Source of the DNA: Planctomycetota bacterium | GTDB lineage: Bacteria; Planctomycetota; Phycisphaerae; UBA1845 | Assembly (NCBI GenBank): GCA_022567365.1 | Contig: JADFHG010000273.1 | Location: forward strand, 1 to 5,610 | DNA length: 5,610 nt | Reading direction: 5' to 3' | In this document: positions 1-5,341 of the stretch, piece after piece | Layout: each line of letters opens with the position of its first letter | Numbering within the stretch: the first letter of the stretch is position 1 | Program-made: the position numbers and the translations under genes | Notes under the pieces: generated by a model | The model's input: the letters and a program-made list of their open reading frames with translations, nothing else | What the model was told of the DNA's origin: nothing | The model's database searches: none

Positions 1-335
1 TCGGTGATCGAACGGGCTTGCGAGTGGGTAACCCAAAGAAGTACGGACCGCAGCAGTCCGAAGGAGTCGGAACGGACATCGACCCCGAGAACGCTGATGT
101 TCCCGTGATCGGCGACCTAATCGTCGACGATGATACGTCAGACCCGACGGCAGTGAACTTCCCGTCCGTCGACGGGCTCCTCGTGTATGACGATTCGGTC
201 TTCAACCGGCTCGGCTCGGGCGACGATGTTGTGGACATCAAGCGCGACTACCTGCTTCGCACCGCCAAGCCGCTGTACATCAATCGCCGCACCGGCAGGA
301 TTATTCGAGGCCCACTCGGGGAGAACGTACCGTGA
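1..335 (+). CDS. C-terminal part of an unidentified acidic protein, upstream partner of a prepilin-like gene (5' partial)
   Basis: The frame is open from the first bases to a TGA at 333-335, so this is probably the end of a gene that begins outside the window. A start inside the window (TTG at 18 or GTG at 24) cannot be excluded, but neither has a visible ribosome-binding site. About 110 residues are visible. The middle is rich in Asp and Glu, with clusters such as DIDPENADVP and LIVDDDTSDP. The tail is basic and ends in RRTGRIIRGPLGENVP. No membrane segment, Cys motif or catalytic signature is visible, and I do not recognise a family. The stop overlaps the start of the next gene by four bases (GTGA), which implies translational coupling and a shared operon. 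Because the partner has a prepilin leader, a role as another pseudopilin or pilus-assembly component is a reasonable guess, but only a guess from context. Confidence 0.7.
   Translation, partial: GDRTGLRVGNPKKYGPQQSEGVGTDIDPENADVPVIGDLIVDDDTSDPTAVNFPSVDGLLVYDDSVFNRLGSGDDVVDIKRDYLLRTAKPLYINRRTGRIIRGPLGENVP
318..323 (+). promoter_or_regulatory. Ribosome-binding site for the prepilin-like gene
   Basis: GGGGAG ends 8 bases before the GTG at 332 and lies inside the coding sequence of the preceding gene. Together with the GTGA stop/start overlap it fixes the non-ATG start and points to coupled translation. Confidence 0.65.
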
Positions 336-1690
336 CGAGCGACCTCCGTTTCGATCGCGACCGCCGGCATACGTGGGCGCGCATACACCCGAATCGGCGC
401 GGGTTTTCGCTTATCGAGATGATGATCGCGATCGTCATCCTCGGGCTTGGTTTGATCATGGTGGCGACGATGTTTCCCGTGGCGTGGGGGCGTGCCCGCC
501 GCTTGCAGGAGTTCACGAGCCAGGTGAGCTGTACGTCGATCGCCGAGACGACGGTCAATCTTCAGATGCACGTGGACGACGGTGCGGGTCCGATCGGTTT
601 CGTGCCGAACGATTCCCCGTCGGACAGAATCAGCTTCGCGGGCGACCAGATCCTGCTCTCCAAGAGACAAAACGCGTTCCCGCCGAACGCATTCCTGGAC
701 GCCGACTCGCGGGTGCATCCGCTTCACATGGAAAACATCCGCGTCAAGCCGGATGAGGCGGGGTTCGTCTTCGAGAATCCGTACATGCTCGACCCGAACG
801 ATCTCCTGCAGCCCGTCTTGAGCGATCCCGAGGCCGTCTTGCCCAAGGGCTGGAAGACCTATCTCGAGCCCCAGGTCCTTCTGATCGACCGCGTATATCC
901 GCCGTTGCCGCCGCGCGAAAACGTCTCCGACAGCGGCGTGTTCGACGGCGAGGATCCGCGTTGGCGAGCGGCGCTCGATACGCGCCGGTTCTGCTGGGCC
1001 GTATTCCACAAGCTCGACGAGGAATACGTGGCGAGTGTGAACAATTCACCAGGCAGCCAGATCGGCAAGAAGCGGCAGTTCAAGATGTACTACGTAACGC
1101 TGCGACGCACGGGGGCGACGCACCGGTTCGCGCGGCAGGACACGGAGTTGGCGCTGTTGCCAGACCCCGATCAGCGCTCCGAACCTGCGAACGTTCAGGC
1201 GTTCGACGAGGACGAGGATCTCCTCTTCCCGGTTGCCTGGCGGGTTCAGATTCTTCTGCCCCGTGATTCAATCGTCTTCCCGGACGCCACGACGGACCCA
1301 ACCGGCGTGCGGACGGAGGTCATGGCCGGTATGACCGACGCCGCCGAATCGGGCACCGAAACGAACGAACTCGTCGCGACGATGTTTCGACGCGGGACGC
1401 AATTCATCGATGAAGTCAACGGGCGTGTGTATCGCGTGCAGAAGGTCCGGACGAACGGTAACGGCGATCTCGCGTTCCTGACGTTGGACTCGGAGATACT
1501 GGGGCCCGACGTGGACGACGGCGAGTTCGCCGGCAACGGCCGCTTGGAAAGCGACGAATTCCTCCGGACCGTGTGGGTCTTCCCGCCGCGCGTCATTGGT
1601 CGGGATTCCAGCAACAACGACCAACCGCTCTTCGCCGGTCGGCCACCGGTCGTCGCGATCGAGACCCGCTCGCTTACGAAGTTCCCGTAG
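332..1690 (+). CDS. Large prepilin-type N-terminal cleavage/methylation protein (type IV pilus / type II secretion-like)
   Basis: This 452-residue protein has a class III signal peptide. A 24-residue basic leader ends in RRG, followed by FSLIEMMIAIVILGLGLIMVATMF: cleavage is expected after Gly24, Phe25 becomes the methylated N-terminus, and Glu29 is the conserved +5 glutamate. Prepilin peptidase (PilD/GspO) should process it, and the hydrophobic stretch of about 25-48 should anchor it in the inner membrane and drive assembly. The mature body of about 428 residues is much longer than a typical major pilin or pseudopilin (roughly 110-200). It is soluble, acidic in parts and of no recognised fold. 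The GTG start at 332 is well supported: GGGGAG at 318-323 lies 8 bases upstream, and the start overlaps the previous stop. The gene ends in TAG at 1688-1690. I infer a minor pilin or pseudopilin with an enlarged surface domain. The membership of that class is clear; which machine it serves is not. Confidence 0.88.
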   Translation: MTSDLRFDRDRRHTWARIHPNRRGFSLIEMMIAIVILGLGLIMVATMFPVAWGRARRLQEFTSQVSCTSIAETTVNLQMHVDDGAGPIGFVPNDSPSDRISFAGDQILLSKRQNAFPPNAFLDADSRVHPLHMENIRVKPDEAGFVFENPYMLDPNDLLQPVLSDPEAVLPKGWKTYLEPQVLLIDRVYPPLPPRENVSDSGVFDGEDPRWRAALDTRRFCWAVFHKLDEEYVASVNNSPGSQIGKKRQFKMYYVTLRRTGATHRFARQDTELALLPDPDQRSEPANVQAFDEDEDLLFPVAWRVQILLPRDSIVFPDATTDPTGVRTEVMAGMTDAAESGTETNELVATMFRRGTQFIDEVNGRVYRVQKVRTNGNGDLAFLTLDSEILGPDVDDGEFAGNGRLESDEFLRTVWVFPPRVIGRDSSNNDQPLFAGRPPVVAIETRSLTKFP

Positions 1691-1712
1691 GCCATCCTGT
1701 TTCAAGCATTAC

Positions 1713-1737
1713 CCGTATTCGCATGGCGGCAATACGG
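1713..1737 (+). repeat. Small hairpin 22 bases after the prepilin-like gene
   Basis: CCGTATT at 1713-1719 pairs perfectly with AATACGG at 1731-1737 across an 11-base loop. Its place just after the stop would suit an RNA 3'-end structure, but no T-run follows (the next bases are ACATGCGCGG), so it does not qualify as a standard intrinsic terminator. Confidence 0.35.
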
Positions 1738-1797
1738 ACATGCGCGGCGTATCGAACGGCCAGAGACCGCGCGGGTTAGAGCGATTCCGACCAATTC

Positions 1798-1824
1798 GTA
1801 GCGTCCGCCCCCCGTGGCGGACGT
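1798..1824 (+). repeat. REP-like palindromic element, copy 1 (GTAG + hairpin)
   Basis: GTAG at 1798-1801 leads into an 8-bp perfect stem, CGTCCGCC (1802-1809) with GGCGGACG (1816-1823), around a 6-base loop. A near copy (25 of 27 identical) lies at 4671-4697. The two differences sit in the loop and at one stem position where pairing is kept as G-T. A GTAG tetranucleotide at the foot of a short palindrome is the known form of REP elements recognised by RAYT (TnpA-REP) proteins. No such transposase gene is in this window, so assignment to that system is inference. The element lies between the tail-to-tail ends of the prepilin-like and GH130 genes. Confidence 0.7.
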
Positions 1825-1871
1825 CTTCGTCGATGGCTTCAGGTCAATTGATCCCCCTACGAGATCGCTGA

Positions 1872-1890
1872 GACTGCTGTAGGCGCAGTC
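1872..1890 (-). repeat. Small hairpin downstream of the GH130 gene
   Basis: GACTGC at 1872-1877 pairs with GCAGTC at 1885-1890 across a 7-base loop. It begins about 27 bases beyond the minus-strand stop of the GH130 gene. It has no T-tract on that strand, so a termination role is only possible, not shown. Confidence 0.3.
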
Positions 1891-1917
1891 GGATTGCCGG
1901 CGCTCGAGGTTGGAAAC

Positions 1918-2853
1918 CTACATCGCCGGTCTCGCTTCCGTCAGGCAGAGTTCGACGAGATCGTCGAGGAGCGCCGTGCCCACGCACATGACCTTGTCGG
2001 CAGCGCCCCAATAGATCTTCACGGTCCCGTCGTCTTCGGGCACCGCGCCGCATGTGAAGACCACGTTGTGGACGTAGCCGGTGATCTCCCACGGATCCTC
2101 GGGCTGCAAAATCCAGCGGTCGCACACGCCGATGATGTGCGACGGATCGGCGAGGTCGTGCAGCGCGACACCCAGACGGTAGACGCTGCCGTCCATCGTC
2201 GGAAAGACGCCATGGTAGATGTGCAGCCACCCGCGGTCCGTGGCGATGGGCGTCGCACCGGGGCCGATCTTCATCTGGTCCCAATGGTATCCGACGGGCT
2301 TCATCACGACCTTGGAGTCGCCCCAGTGGATCAGATCCGGCGAGTAGCTGATCCAGACCGACCATGGTGAGATTTCGCTGTGCGGACGGTCGAGCCGGAC
2401 GTATCGCCCGTCGAACTTTCGTGGAAATATGACGACATTGCGGAGGTCGGCCTGCGTAATGAGGGAGACGCGCTCGATCGACTCGAAATCCGTGGTCCTC
2501 GCCAGCCCGATCCGCACTCCGTGCCTGGAATATGCGCTGTAGGTGATGAGGTAGCCACCGTCGATCGGGCAGATCCGGGCGTCCTCGACGCCGTATTCCT
2601 CGTATTCGGCAAATACACCATCGCTCGTCGGCACCATGAACGGCCGTTCGCGGGGTGTGAACCGATACCCGTCGTCGCTGTCGGCGAGACCGAGGATCGA
2701 CCGGCCGTTCTCGCGGTGGGCGCGAAAGAGCATGACGTACTTGCCGTCGTGTTTGGTCACGCCCGCGTTGTGTACGGTCGCCACGCGGTAGGGAACGTCG
2801 GCGGGGGTCAGTATCGGGTTGCCGCGGTAGCGCTTGACGATTGGGTCGTTCAT
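1918..2853 (-). CDS. GH130 family glycoside phosphorylase/hydrolase (GH130_2-like, beta-mannoside active)
   Basis: This 311-residue protein fits a GH130 five-bladed beta-propeller enzyme. Family-typical segments appear in order: RYRGNPILTPADVP (8-21), HNAGVTKHDGKYVMLFRA (28-45), YGVEDARI (87-94), with Asp91 at the position of the family's proton-donor aspartate, GRYVRLDRPH (149-158), IGPGATPI (196-203), the YHG motif (213-215), GYVHNVVFTCGAV (259-271) and YWGAAD (281-286). Characterised relatives split beta-mannosides by phosphorolysis, releasing mannose 1-phosphate from beta-1,4-manno-oligosaccharides; some GH130 members hydrolyse beta-1,2-mannosides instead. Substrate and phosphorolysis versus hydrolysis cannot be settled here. 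No signal peptide is visible, so it is probably cytoplasmic. The start is ATG at 2853; an ATG three codons upstream (2862) is equally possible, and neither has a strong Shine-Dalgarno. It is divergent from der, with no sugar transporter or other glycosidase beside it in the window. Confidence 0.9.
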   Translation of the reverse strand: MNDPIVKRYRGNPILTPADVPYRVATVHNAGVTKHDGKYVMLFRAHRENGRSILGLADSDDGYRFTPRERPFMVPTSDGVFAEYEEYGVEDARICPIDGGYLITYSAYSRHGVRIGLARTTDFESIERVSLITQADLRNVVIFPRKFDGRYVRLDRPHSEISPWSVWISYSPDLIHWGDSKVVMKPVGYHWDQMKIGPGATPIATDRGWLHIYHGVFPTMDGSVYRLGVALHDLADPSHIIGVCDRWILQPEDPWEITGYVHNVVFTCGAVPEDDGTVKIYWGAADKVMCVGTALLDDLVELCLTEARPAM

Positions 2854-3004
2854 AATGCCCATGGTATCGGGTGGTGCGTTGCCTGTCGCGACTCGGACGG
2901 GCGGGGCGAAGGCGCACCGTTGGCGGGGCGGGACTCGCCGACGGCGGGCTGACGCGGCGTTTTCCGACGGAGGGTGTTGCCGGAGGGTCGCGTGAGATTG
3001 GATG

Positions 3005-3066
3005 ATCGCGCGGGCTGAAGCGCGCGGCTCGGTATTCCCGGCATCGCGCGGGCTGAAGCACGCGGC
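3005..3066. repeat. 24-bp direct repeat pair with hairpin potential
   Basis: The units at 3005-3028 and 3043-3066 match at 23 of 24 bases and start 38 bases apart. Each has the core GCGCGGGCTGAAGC. In the first copy CGCGCG flanks both sides of GGCTGAAG, so that unit can fold into a short hairpin; the single difference (G3022 versus A3060) weakens the stem in the second. They look like members of a dispersed palindromic family, but only two copies are seen here and the origin is unknown. Confidence 0.6.
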
Positions 3067-3113
3067 GCGGCGGGGTTCGACCGGCGGGAGTGGCGCGGGG
3101 TGCACCGTTCGTG

Positions 3114-3119
3114 TAGGAT
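3114..3119 (+). promoter_or_regulatory. Weak candidate -10 box for der
   Basis: TAGGAT resembles the sigma-70 consensus TATAAT and is one of the few AT-containing stretches upstream of der. The hexamer 17 bases upstream (TGGCGC, 3091-3096) is a poor -35. If it is real, the der leader would be about 190 bases and would contain the hairpin and the tandem repeat. Confidence 0.2.
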
Positions 3120-3121
3120 AT

Positions 3122-3133
3122 GTCACTTGTGAC
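3122..3133. promoter_or_regulatory. GTCAC-TT-GTGAC dyad, possible operator
   Basis: A perfect 5-bp inverted repeat with a 2-base centre lies two bases after the candidate -10 box, where a repressor could block initiation. Short perfect dyads also arise by chance, and no regulator is identified. Confidence 0.25.
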
Positions 3134-3158
3134 TAGGCGCGTGCCCCGCGCCGCGGAC

Positions 3159-3189
3159 CGCGAGCCGCATCGCGGCGGTGCGGTTCGCG
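3159..3189 (+). repeat. 11-bp-stem hairpin upstream of der
   Basis: CGCGAGCCGCA (3159-3169) pairs with TGCGGTTCGCG (3179-3189), with ten Watson-Crick pairs and one G-T pair, around a 9-base loop. It lies 128 bases before the der start. No T-run follows, so it is not an intrinsic terminator. It could be a stable leader structure in the der transcript or another palindromic repeat. Confidence 0.5.
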
Positions 3190-3212
3190 AGCGATGTGCT
3201 GCTCCAGGCCTT

Positions 3213-3278
3213 GGCGCCTTGGGCGTGGCTCTCGGCGCCTTGGTCATGACTCTCGGCGCCCCGTGTTTGGCTGGCGCC
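3213..3278. repeat. 21-bp imperfect tandem repeat anchored on GGCGCC
   Basis: GGCGCC occurs at 3213, 3234, 3255 and 3273, giving spacings of 21, 21 and 18 bases. The first two units share GGCGCCTTGG at the start and CTC at the end; the third keeps only the GGCGCC core before diverging. All spacings are multiples of three, so any reading frame crossing the block would give a heptad repeat, for example QGAESHD/QGAESHA on the minus strand. It ends just before the der ribosome-binding site. Confidence 0.6.
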
Positions 3279-3299
3279 CTGAGTTTGTCCGAAGTATTT

Positions 3300-3304
3300 G
3301 GAGG
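3300..3304 (+). promoter_or_regulatory. Ribosome-binding site for der
   Basis: GGAGG lies 12 bases before the ATG at 3317. The spacing is longer than usual, but this is the only strong Shine-Dalgarno nearby. It supports this start over in-frame upstream codons, whose extra residues do not resemble Der. Confidence 0.55.
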
Positions 3305-3316
3305 TTATCCGGTTCA

Positions 3317-4648
3317 ATGTCCCTTCCCGTTGTCGCAATCGTCGGCCGACCGAACGTCGGCAAGAGCAGCCTTTTCAATTCTATCGTGCGGCGGCGGGCG
3401 AGCATCGTCGATCCAACGGCCGGTGTCACACGTGATCGCGTCACGGAAATCTGCGAGATCGGCGAACGATTCTTCGAACTCGTGGATACCGGCGGGCACG
3501 GAATCGTCGATTGCGACGATCTGGGCGAGGACATCGAACGACAGATCCGCCACGCCATCGACGAAGCCGACGTCATTCTCTTTGTGGTCGATGTTCAGGA
3601 CGGGCTGGTGCCGCTCGACCGGCAGACGGCCGACCTGTTGCGGCGGCGCGCCGACCGCGTCTTTCTCGTGGCAAACAAGGTGGACTCGCCGACGGTCGTG
3701 CCCGACCTGGGCGAGTTTCACAAGCTCGGGTTCAAGGATCCCATTCCCATTAGCGCGACGCACGGATTCGGGCGGACGGAGTTGCTCGAGCGTATCAGTG
3801 CGGCCGTCGAGGGAATCTCGGATGAAGTTCCGTCGACCCCGGTGATGAAAATCGCCGTCGTGGGCAAACGAAACTCGGGCAAGAGTTCGTTCATCAACGC
3901 CTTGGCGGGCAGTGATCGGGTGATCGTAAGCGAGATTCCCGGAACGACGCGCGACAGCATCGACATTCGCTTCGAGCGGGACGGGCGCACGATCGTCGCG
4001 ATCGATACGGCCGGCGTGCGCAAGAAAAACAAAATCGCAAATGACGTCGAGTATTACGCGTTCACCCGCGTCACCGATTCGATTCACCGGGCGGACATCG
4101 TGCTGTTCATGATCGACTCGACGGTCCCGGTGGGACAGGTGGACAAGCGGTTGGCGGCGATCATTACAGCCGAATACAAGCCTTGCATCATCGTGGTGAA
4201 CAAATGGGATCTCGCCAAGGGCCGGGCCACCACCGAGGAGTTCGGCGACTATCTCACGAAGGTCTTCGGGCAGCTCGATTACGCCCCGGTGACTTTCACG
4301 TCCGCGATCACCGGCCGAAACGTGCAGTCGACGATAGACGTGGCATTTTCCCTGTTCAAGCAGGCGAACCGGCGCGTCGGGACGGGGCAACTAAACCAAG
4401 CGCTCGAAACGGCGCTGTCTGAGAACCTCCCCCAAGCGCGGACGGGCTCCAAGACGCCGAGGCTCTACTACGCGACGCAGGTATCGACAAGACCGCCGAC
4501 CATTGTCGTGTTCGTCAACGGGGTCGCCAACGTGACCGTGAACTACGAACGATTCCTGCTGAATCGGTTTCGAGAGTATTTGCCGTTCGAGGAAATCCCG
4601 ATACGACTCGTTTTCAGAGACCGGCGTACGAGACGGTCTCAGGACTAA
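3317..4648 (+). CDS. der: GTPase Der (EngA), 50S ribosomal subunit assembly factor
   Basis: This complete 443-residue protein has the Der layout of two tandem GTPase domains and a C-terminal KH-like domain. Domain 1 shows G1 GRPNVGKS (10-17), G2 GVTRD (36-40), G3 DTGG (57-60), G4 NKVD (120-123) and G5 SAT (146-148). Domain 2 shows G1 GKRNSGKS (183-190), G2 GTTRD (209-213), G3 DTAG (230-233), G4 NKWD (295-298) and G5 SAITG (329-333). The KH-like region runs from about 355 to 437 and ends in a short basic tail, RDRRTRRSQD. Der binds GTP in both domains and acts in the cytoplasm in late maturation of the large ribosomal subunit; it is generally essential. The second P-loop reads KRNS where many Der proteins have RPNV, but GxxxxGKS is intact. 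The start at 3317 is chosen because conserved sequence begins at MSLPVVAIVGRPNVGKS. The gene appears to be transcribed alone. Confidence 0.98.
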   Translation: MSLPVVAIVGRPNVGKSSLFNSIVRRRASIVDPTAGVTRDRVTEICEIGERFFELVDTGGHGIVDCDDLGEDIERQIRHAIDEADVILFVVDVQDGLVPLDRQTADLLRRRADRVFLVANKVDSPTVVPDLGEFHKLGFKDPIPISATHGFGRTELLERISAAVEGISDEVPSTPVMKIAVVGKRNSGKSSFINALAGSDRVIVSEIPGTTRDSIDIRFERDGRTIVAIDTAGVRKKNKIANDVEYYAFTRVTDSIHRADIVLFMIDSTVPVGQVDKRLAAIITAEYKPCIIVVNKWDLAKGRATTEEFGDYLTKVFGQLDYAPVTFTSAITGRNVQSTIDVAFSLFKQANRRVGTGQLNQALETALSENLPQARTGSKTPRLYYATQVSTRPPTIVVFVNGVANVTVNYERFLLNRFREYLPFEEIPIRLVFRDRRTRRSQD

Positions 4649-4670
4649 CAGGCGGTTGAGAAACCCCGGT

Positions 4671-4697
4671 GTAGCGTTCGCCCCCCGCGGCGGACGT
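4671..4697 (+). repeat. REP-like palindromic element, copy 2 (GTAG + hairpin)
   Basis: GTAG (4671-4674) precedes the stem CGTTCGCC (4675-4682) / GGCGGACG (4689-4696), with one G-T pair and a 6-base loop. It is 25/27 identical to 1798-1824 and lies in the same orientation. It starts 22 bases after the der stop. No T-tract follows. Confidence 0.7.
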
Positions 4698-4698
4698 G

Positions 4699-4710
4699 GC
4701 TCTCGAGAGC
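4699..4710. repeat. 12-bp perfect palindrome GCTCTCGAGAGC
   Basis: This self-complementary 12-mer lies two bases after the second REP-like copy, between der and the zinc-ribbon gene. It could be a protein-binding dyad or part of a composite repeat; nothing decides between these. Confidence 0.35.
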
Positions 4711-4725
4711 GCTATCGCCGTCCTA

Positions 4726-4747
4726 CGGCCGCCACCGGGGGCGGCCG
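4726..4747 (+). repeat. 8-bp GC hairpin upstream of the zinc-ribbon gene
   Basis: CGGCCGCC (4726-4733) pairs perfectly with GGCGGCCG (4740-4747) across the loop ACCGGG. It lies between the REP-like copy and the gene at 4804. It has no T-run, and the GTAG foot is absent (the preceding bases are CCTA). Confidence 0.5.
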
Positions 4748-4792
4748 CTGCTTTCTCGGCGGAGCACCACTTTTTCAACGGACTGCTAACGC

Positions 4793-4798
4793 GAGGTG
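4793..4798 (+). promoter_or_regulatory. Ribosome-binding site for the zinc-ribbon gene
   Basis: GAGGTG lies 5 bases before the ATG at 4804. It decides for this start against an in-frame GTG at 4696, which falls in the last bases of the REP-like element and would add 36 residues with no resemblance to the family N-terminus. Confidence 0.6.
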
Positions 4799-4803
4799 CC
4801 GCG

Positions 4804-5325
4804 ATGAGCATCGAAATCCACTGTAGCCACTGCCAGAAGTTGATCCGCGCCCCCGACGAGGCCGGCGGCAAGCATGGCAAGTGTCCATATTGCAAACAAA
4901 GCGTGTACATCCCCACGCCGCCCGACGACGGGATCGCGCTCGCCCCGATCGACGAGGACGACGAGCGGCGCGACAAGGAGCTTCGCCGCGAGGCGATCTC
5001 ATATTCCGCGTCGGTTGATCGGGACAAGGGATCCAAGTATGACGTTGGCGACGGTGGCGGTAAGCGAAGACCGGACGCGGGCAACACGATCGACGCGCGC
5101 GAGGCGATCGACGTCACTGCGGAAGTCGAGGGTTACATCGTCGCCATGCGAGACTCGAAGCTCGACAAGGCGGACGCGATCGTGCTGCGCCTCAGGCGGT
5201 CTCGTGGTCGAGCACGCAACCATATCGAAGCGCTGATCCTCGACCAAATGCCCCCCTCGATCGGCAACGTGCCGGCGCCCCTAATGAAGGGGTTCCTCAA
5301 GTCCTTGCTCGACCGTTTGAAATAG
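4804..5325 (+). CDS. Small zinc-ribbon protein of planctomycete type, function unknown
   Basis: This 173-residue protein opens directly with a four-cysteine zinc ribbon: C7-x2-C10 and C27-x2-C30, within HCSHCQKLIRAP and GKCPYCKQSVYIP. Such N-terminal ribbons, followed by a short Pro-rich joint (TPPDD, 38-42), are common in planctomycete proteins of unknown role. Next comes an acidic, charged stretch (DEDDERRDKELRREA, 50-64), then a low-complexity Asp/Gly/Lys linker (72-95). A helical-looking C-terminal part of about 98-173 contains AIDVTAEVEGYIVAMRDSKLD and KGFLKSLLDRLK and resembles no family I recognise. No signal peptide or membrane segment is seen, so it should be cytoplasmic. The ribbon could bind nucleic acid or protein; function is not inferred. 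It follows der by 155 bases on the same strand, but the palindromes between them argue against a tight operon. The stop codon TAG (5323-5325) runs straight into the next hairpin. Confidence 0.85.
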   Translation: MSIEIHCSHCQKLIRAPDEAGGKHGKCPYCKQSVYIPTPPDDGIALAPIDEDDERRDKELRREAISYSASVDRDKGSKYDVGDGGGKRRPDAGNTIDAREAIDVTAEVEGYIVAMRDSKLDKADAIVLRLRRSRGRARNHIEALILDQMPPSIGNVPAPLMKGFLKSLLDRLK

Positions 5326-5326
5326 G

Positions 5327-5341
5327 GTGCGCGATGCGCAC
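5327..5341. repeat. 6-bp hairpin abutting the zinc-ribbon stop codon
   Basis: GTGCGC (5327-5332) pairs with GCGCAC (5336-5341) around GAT. The preceding bases ATAGG include the stop codon TAG, so the element may once have had a GTAG-type foot. It is followed at once by the next palindrome, giving a two-hairpin array. Confidence 0.5.

Larger units (their letters stand above)
2854..3316. other. 463-bp divergent spacer between the GH130 gene and der
   Basis: This GC-rich non-coding stretch must hold the start signals for both flanking genes. It contains a 24-bp direct repeat (3005-3028 and 3043-3066), a GTCAC-TT-GTGAC dyad (3122-3133), a strong hairpin (3159-3189) and a 21-bp tandem repeat (3213-3278), each listed separately. 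Reading frames cross it on both strands, but they have the arginine- and proline-rich composition of GC-rich shadow frames, no ribosome-binding sites and no recognisable family. I therefore call no gene here. The part from 2863 to 3000 is plain G-rich sequence in which I see nothing definite. Confidence 0.6.

Noticed and set aside
187..1009. Overlapping open frames on both strands within the prepilin-like gene
   Set aside because: They have Arg-rich shadow composition, while the prepilin frame has a clear leader, start signal and stop/start overlap.
1691..1917. Intrinsic terminators for the two genes ending around this spacer
   Set aside because: Hairpins exist at 1713-1737, 1802-1823 and 1872-1890, but none is followed by a T-run on the relevant strand.
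3005..3066. Possible CRISPR array
   Set aside because: There are only two repeat units with a 14-base gap between them, no further units and no cas genes.
2854..3126. N-terminal extension of the GH130 protein up to 3126
   Set aside because: The extra 91 residues are Pro/Arg/Ala-rich with no family similarity. GH130 conservation starts at about residue 8 of the short form.
1844..3247. 467-codon minus-strand open frame over the GH130 gene and spacer
   Set aside because: It lies in another frame of the same strand as the GH130 gene, is extremely Arg/Pro-rich and matches no family. It is a shadow of GC-rich codons.
3194..3316. In-frame N-terminal extension of der
   Set aside because: The added residues are Arg-rich and arise from the tandem repeat. 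Der proteins begin just before the first P-loop, and GGAGG precedes the ATG at 3317.
3120..3845. Plus-strand open frame beginning MSLVTRRVPRAAD and running into der in another frame
   Set aside because: It becomes Ser/Arg-rich noise once inside der, and no ribosome-binding site precedes it.
3314..4390. 358-codon minus-strand open frame antisense to der
   Set aside because: It lies entirely opposite a confident der gene, with no recognisable domain or ribosome-binding site. Long antisense frames are expected at this GC content.
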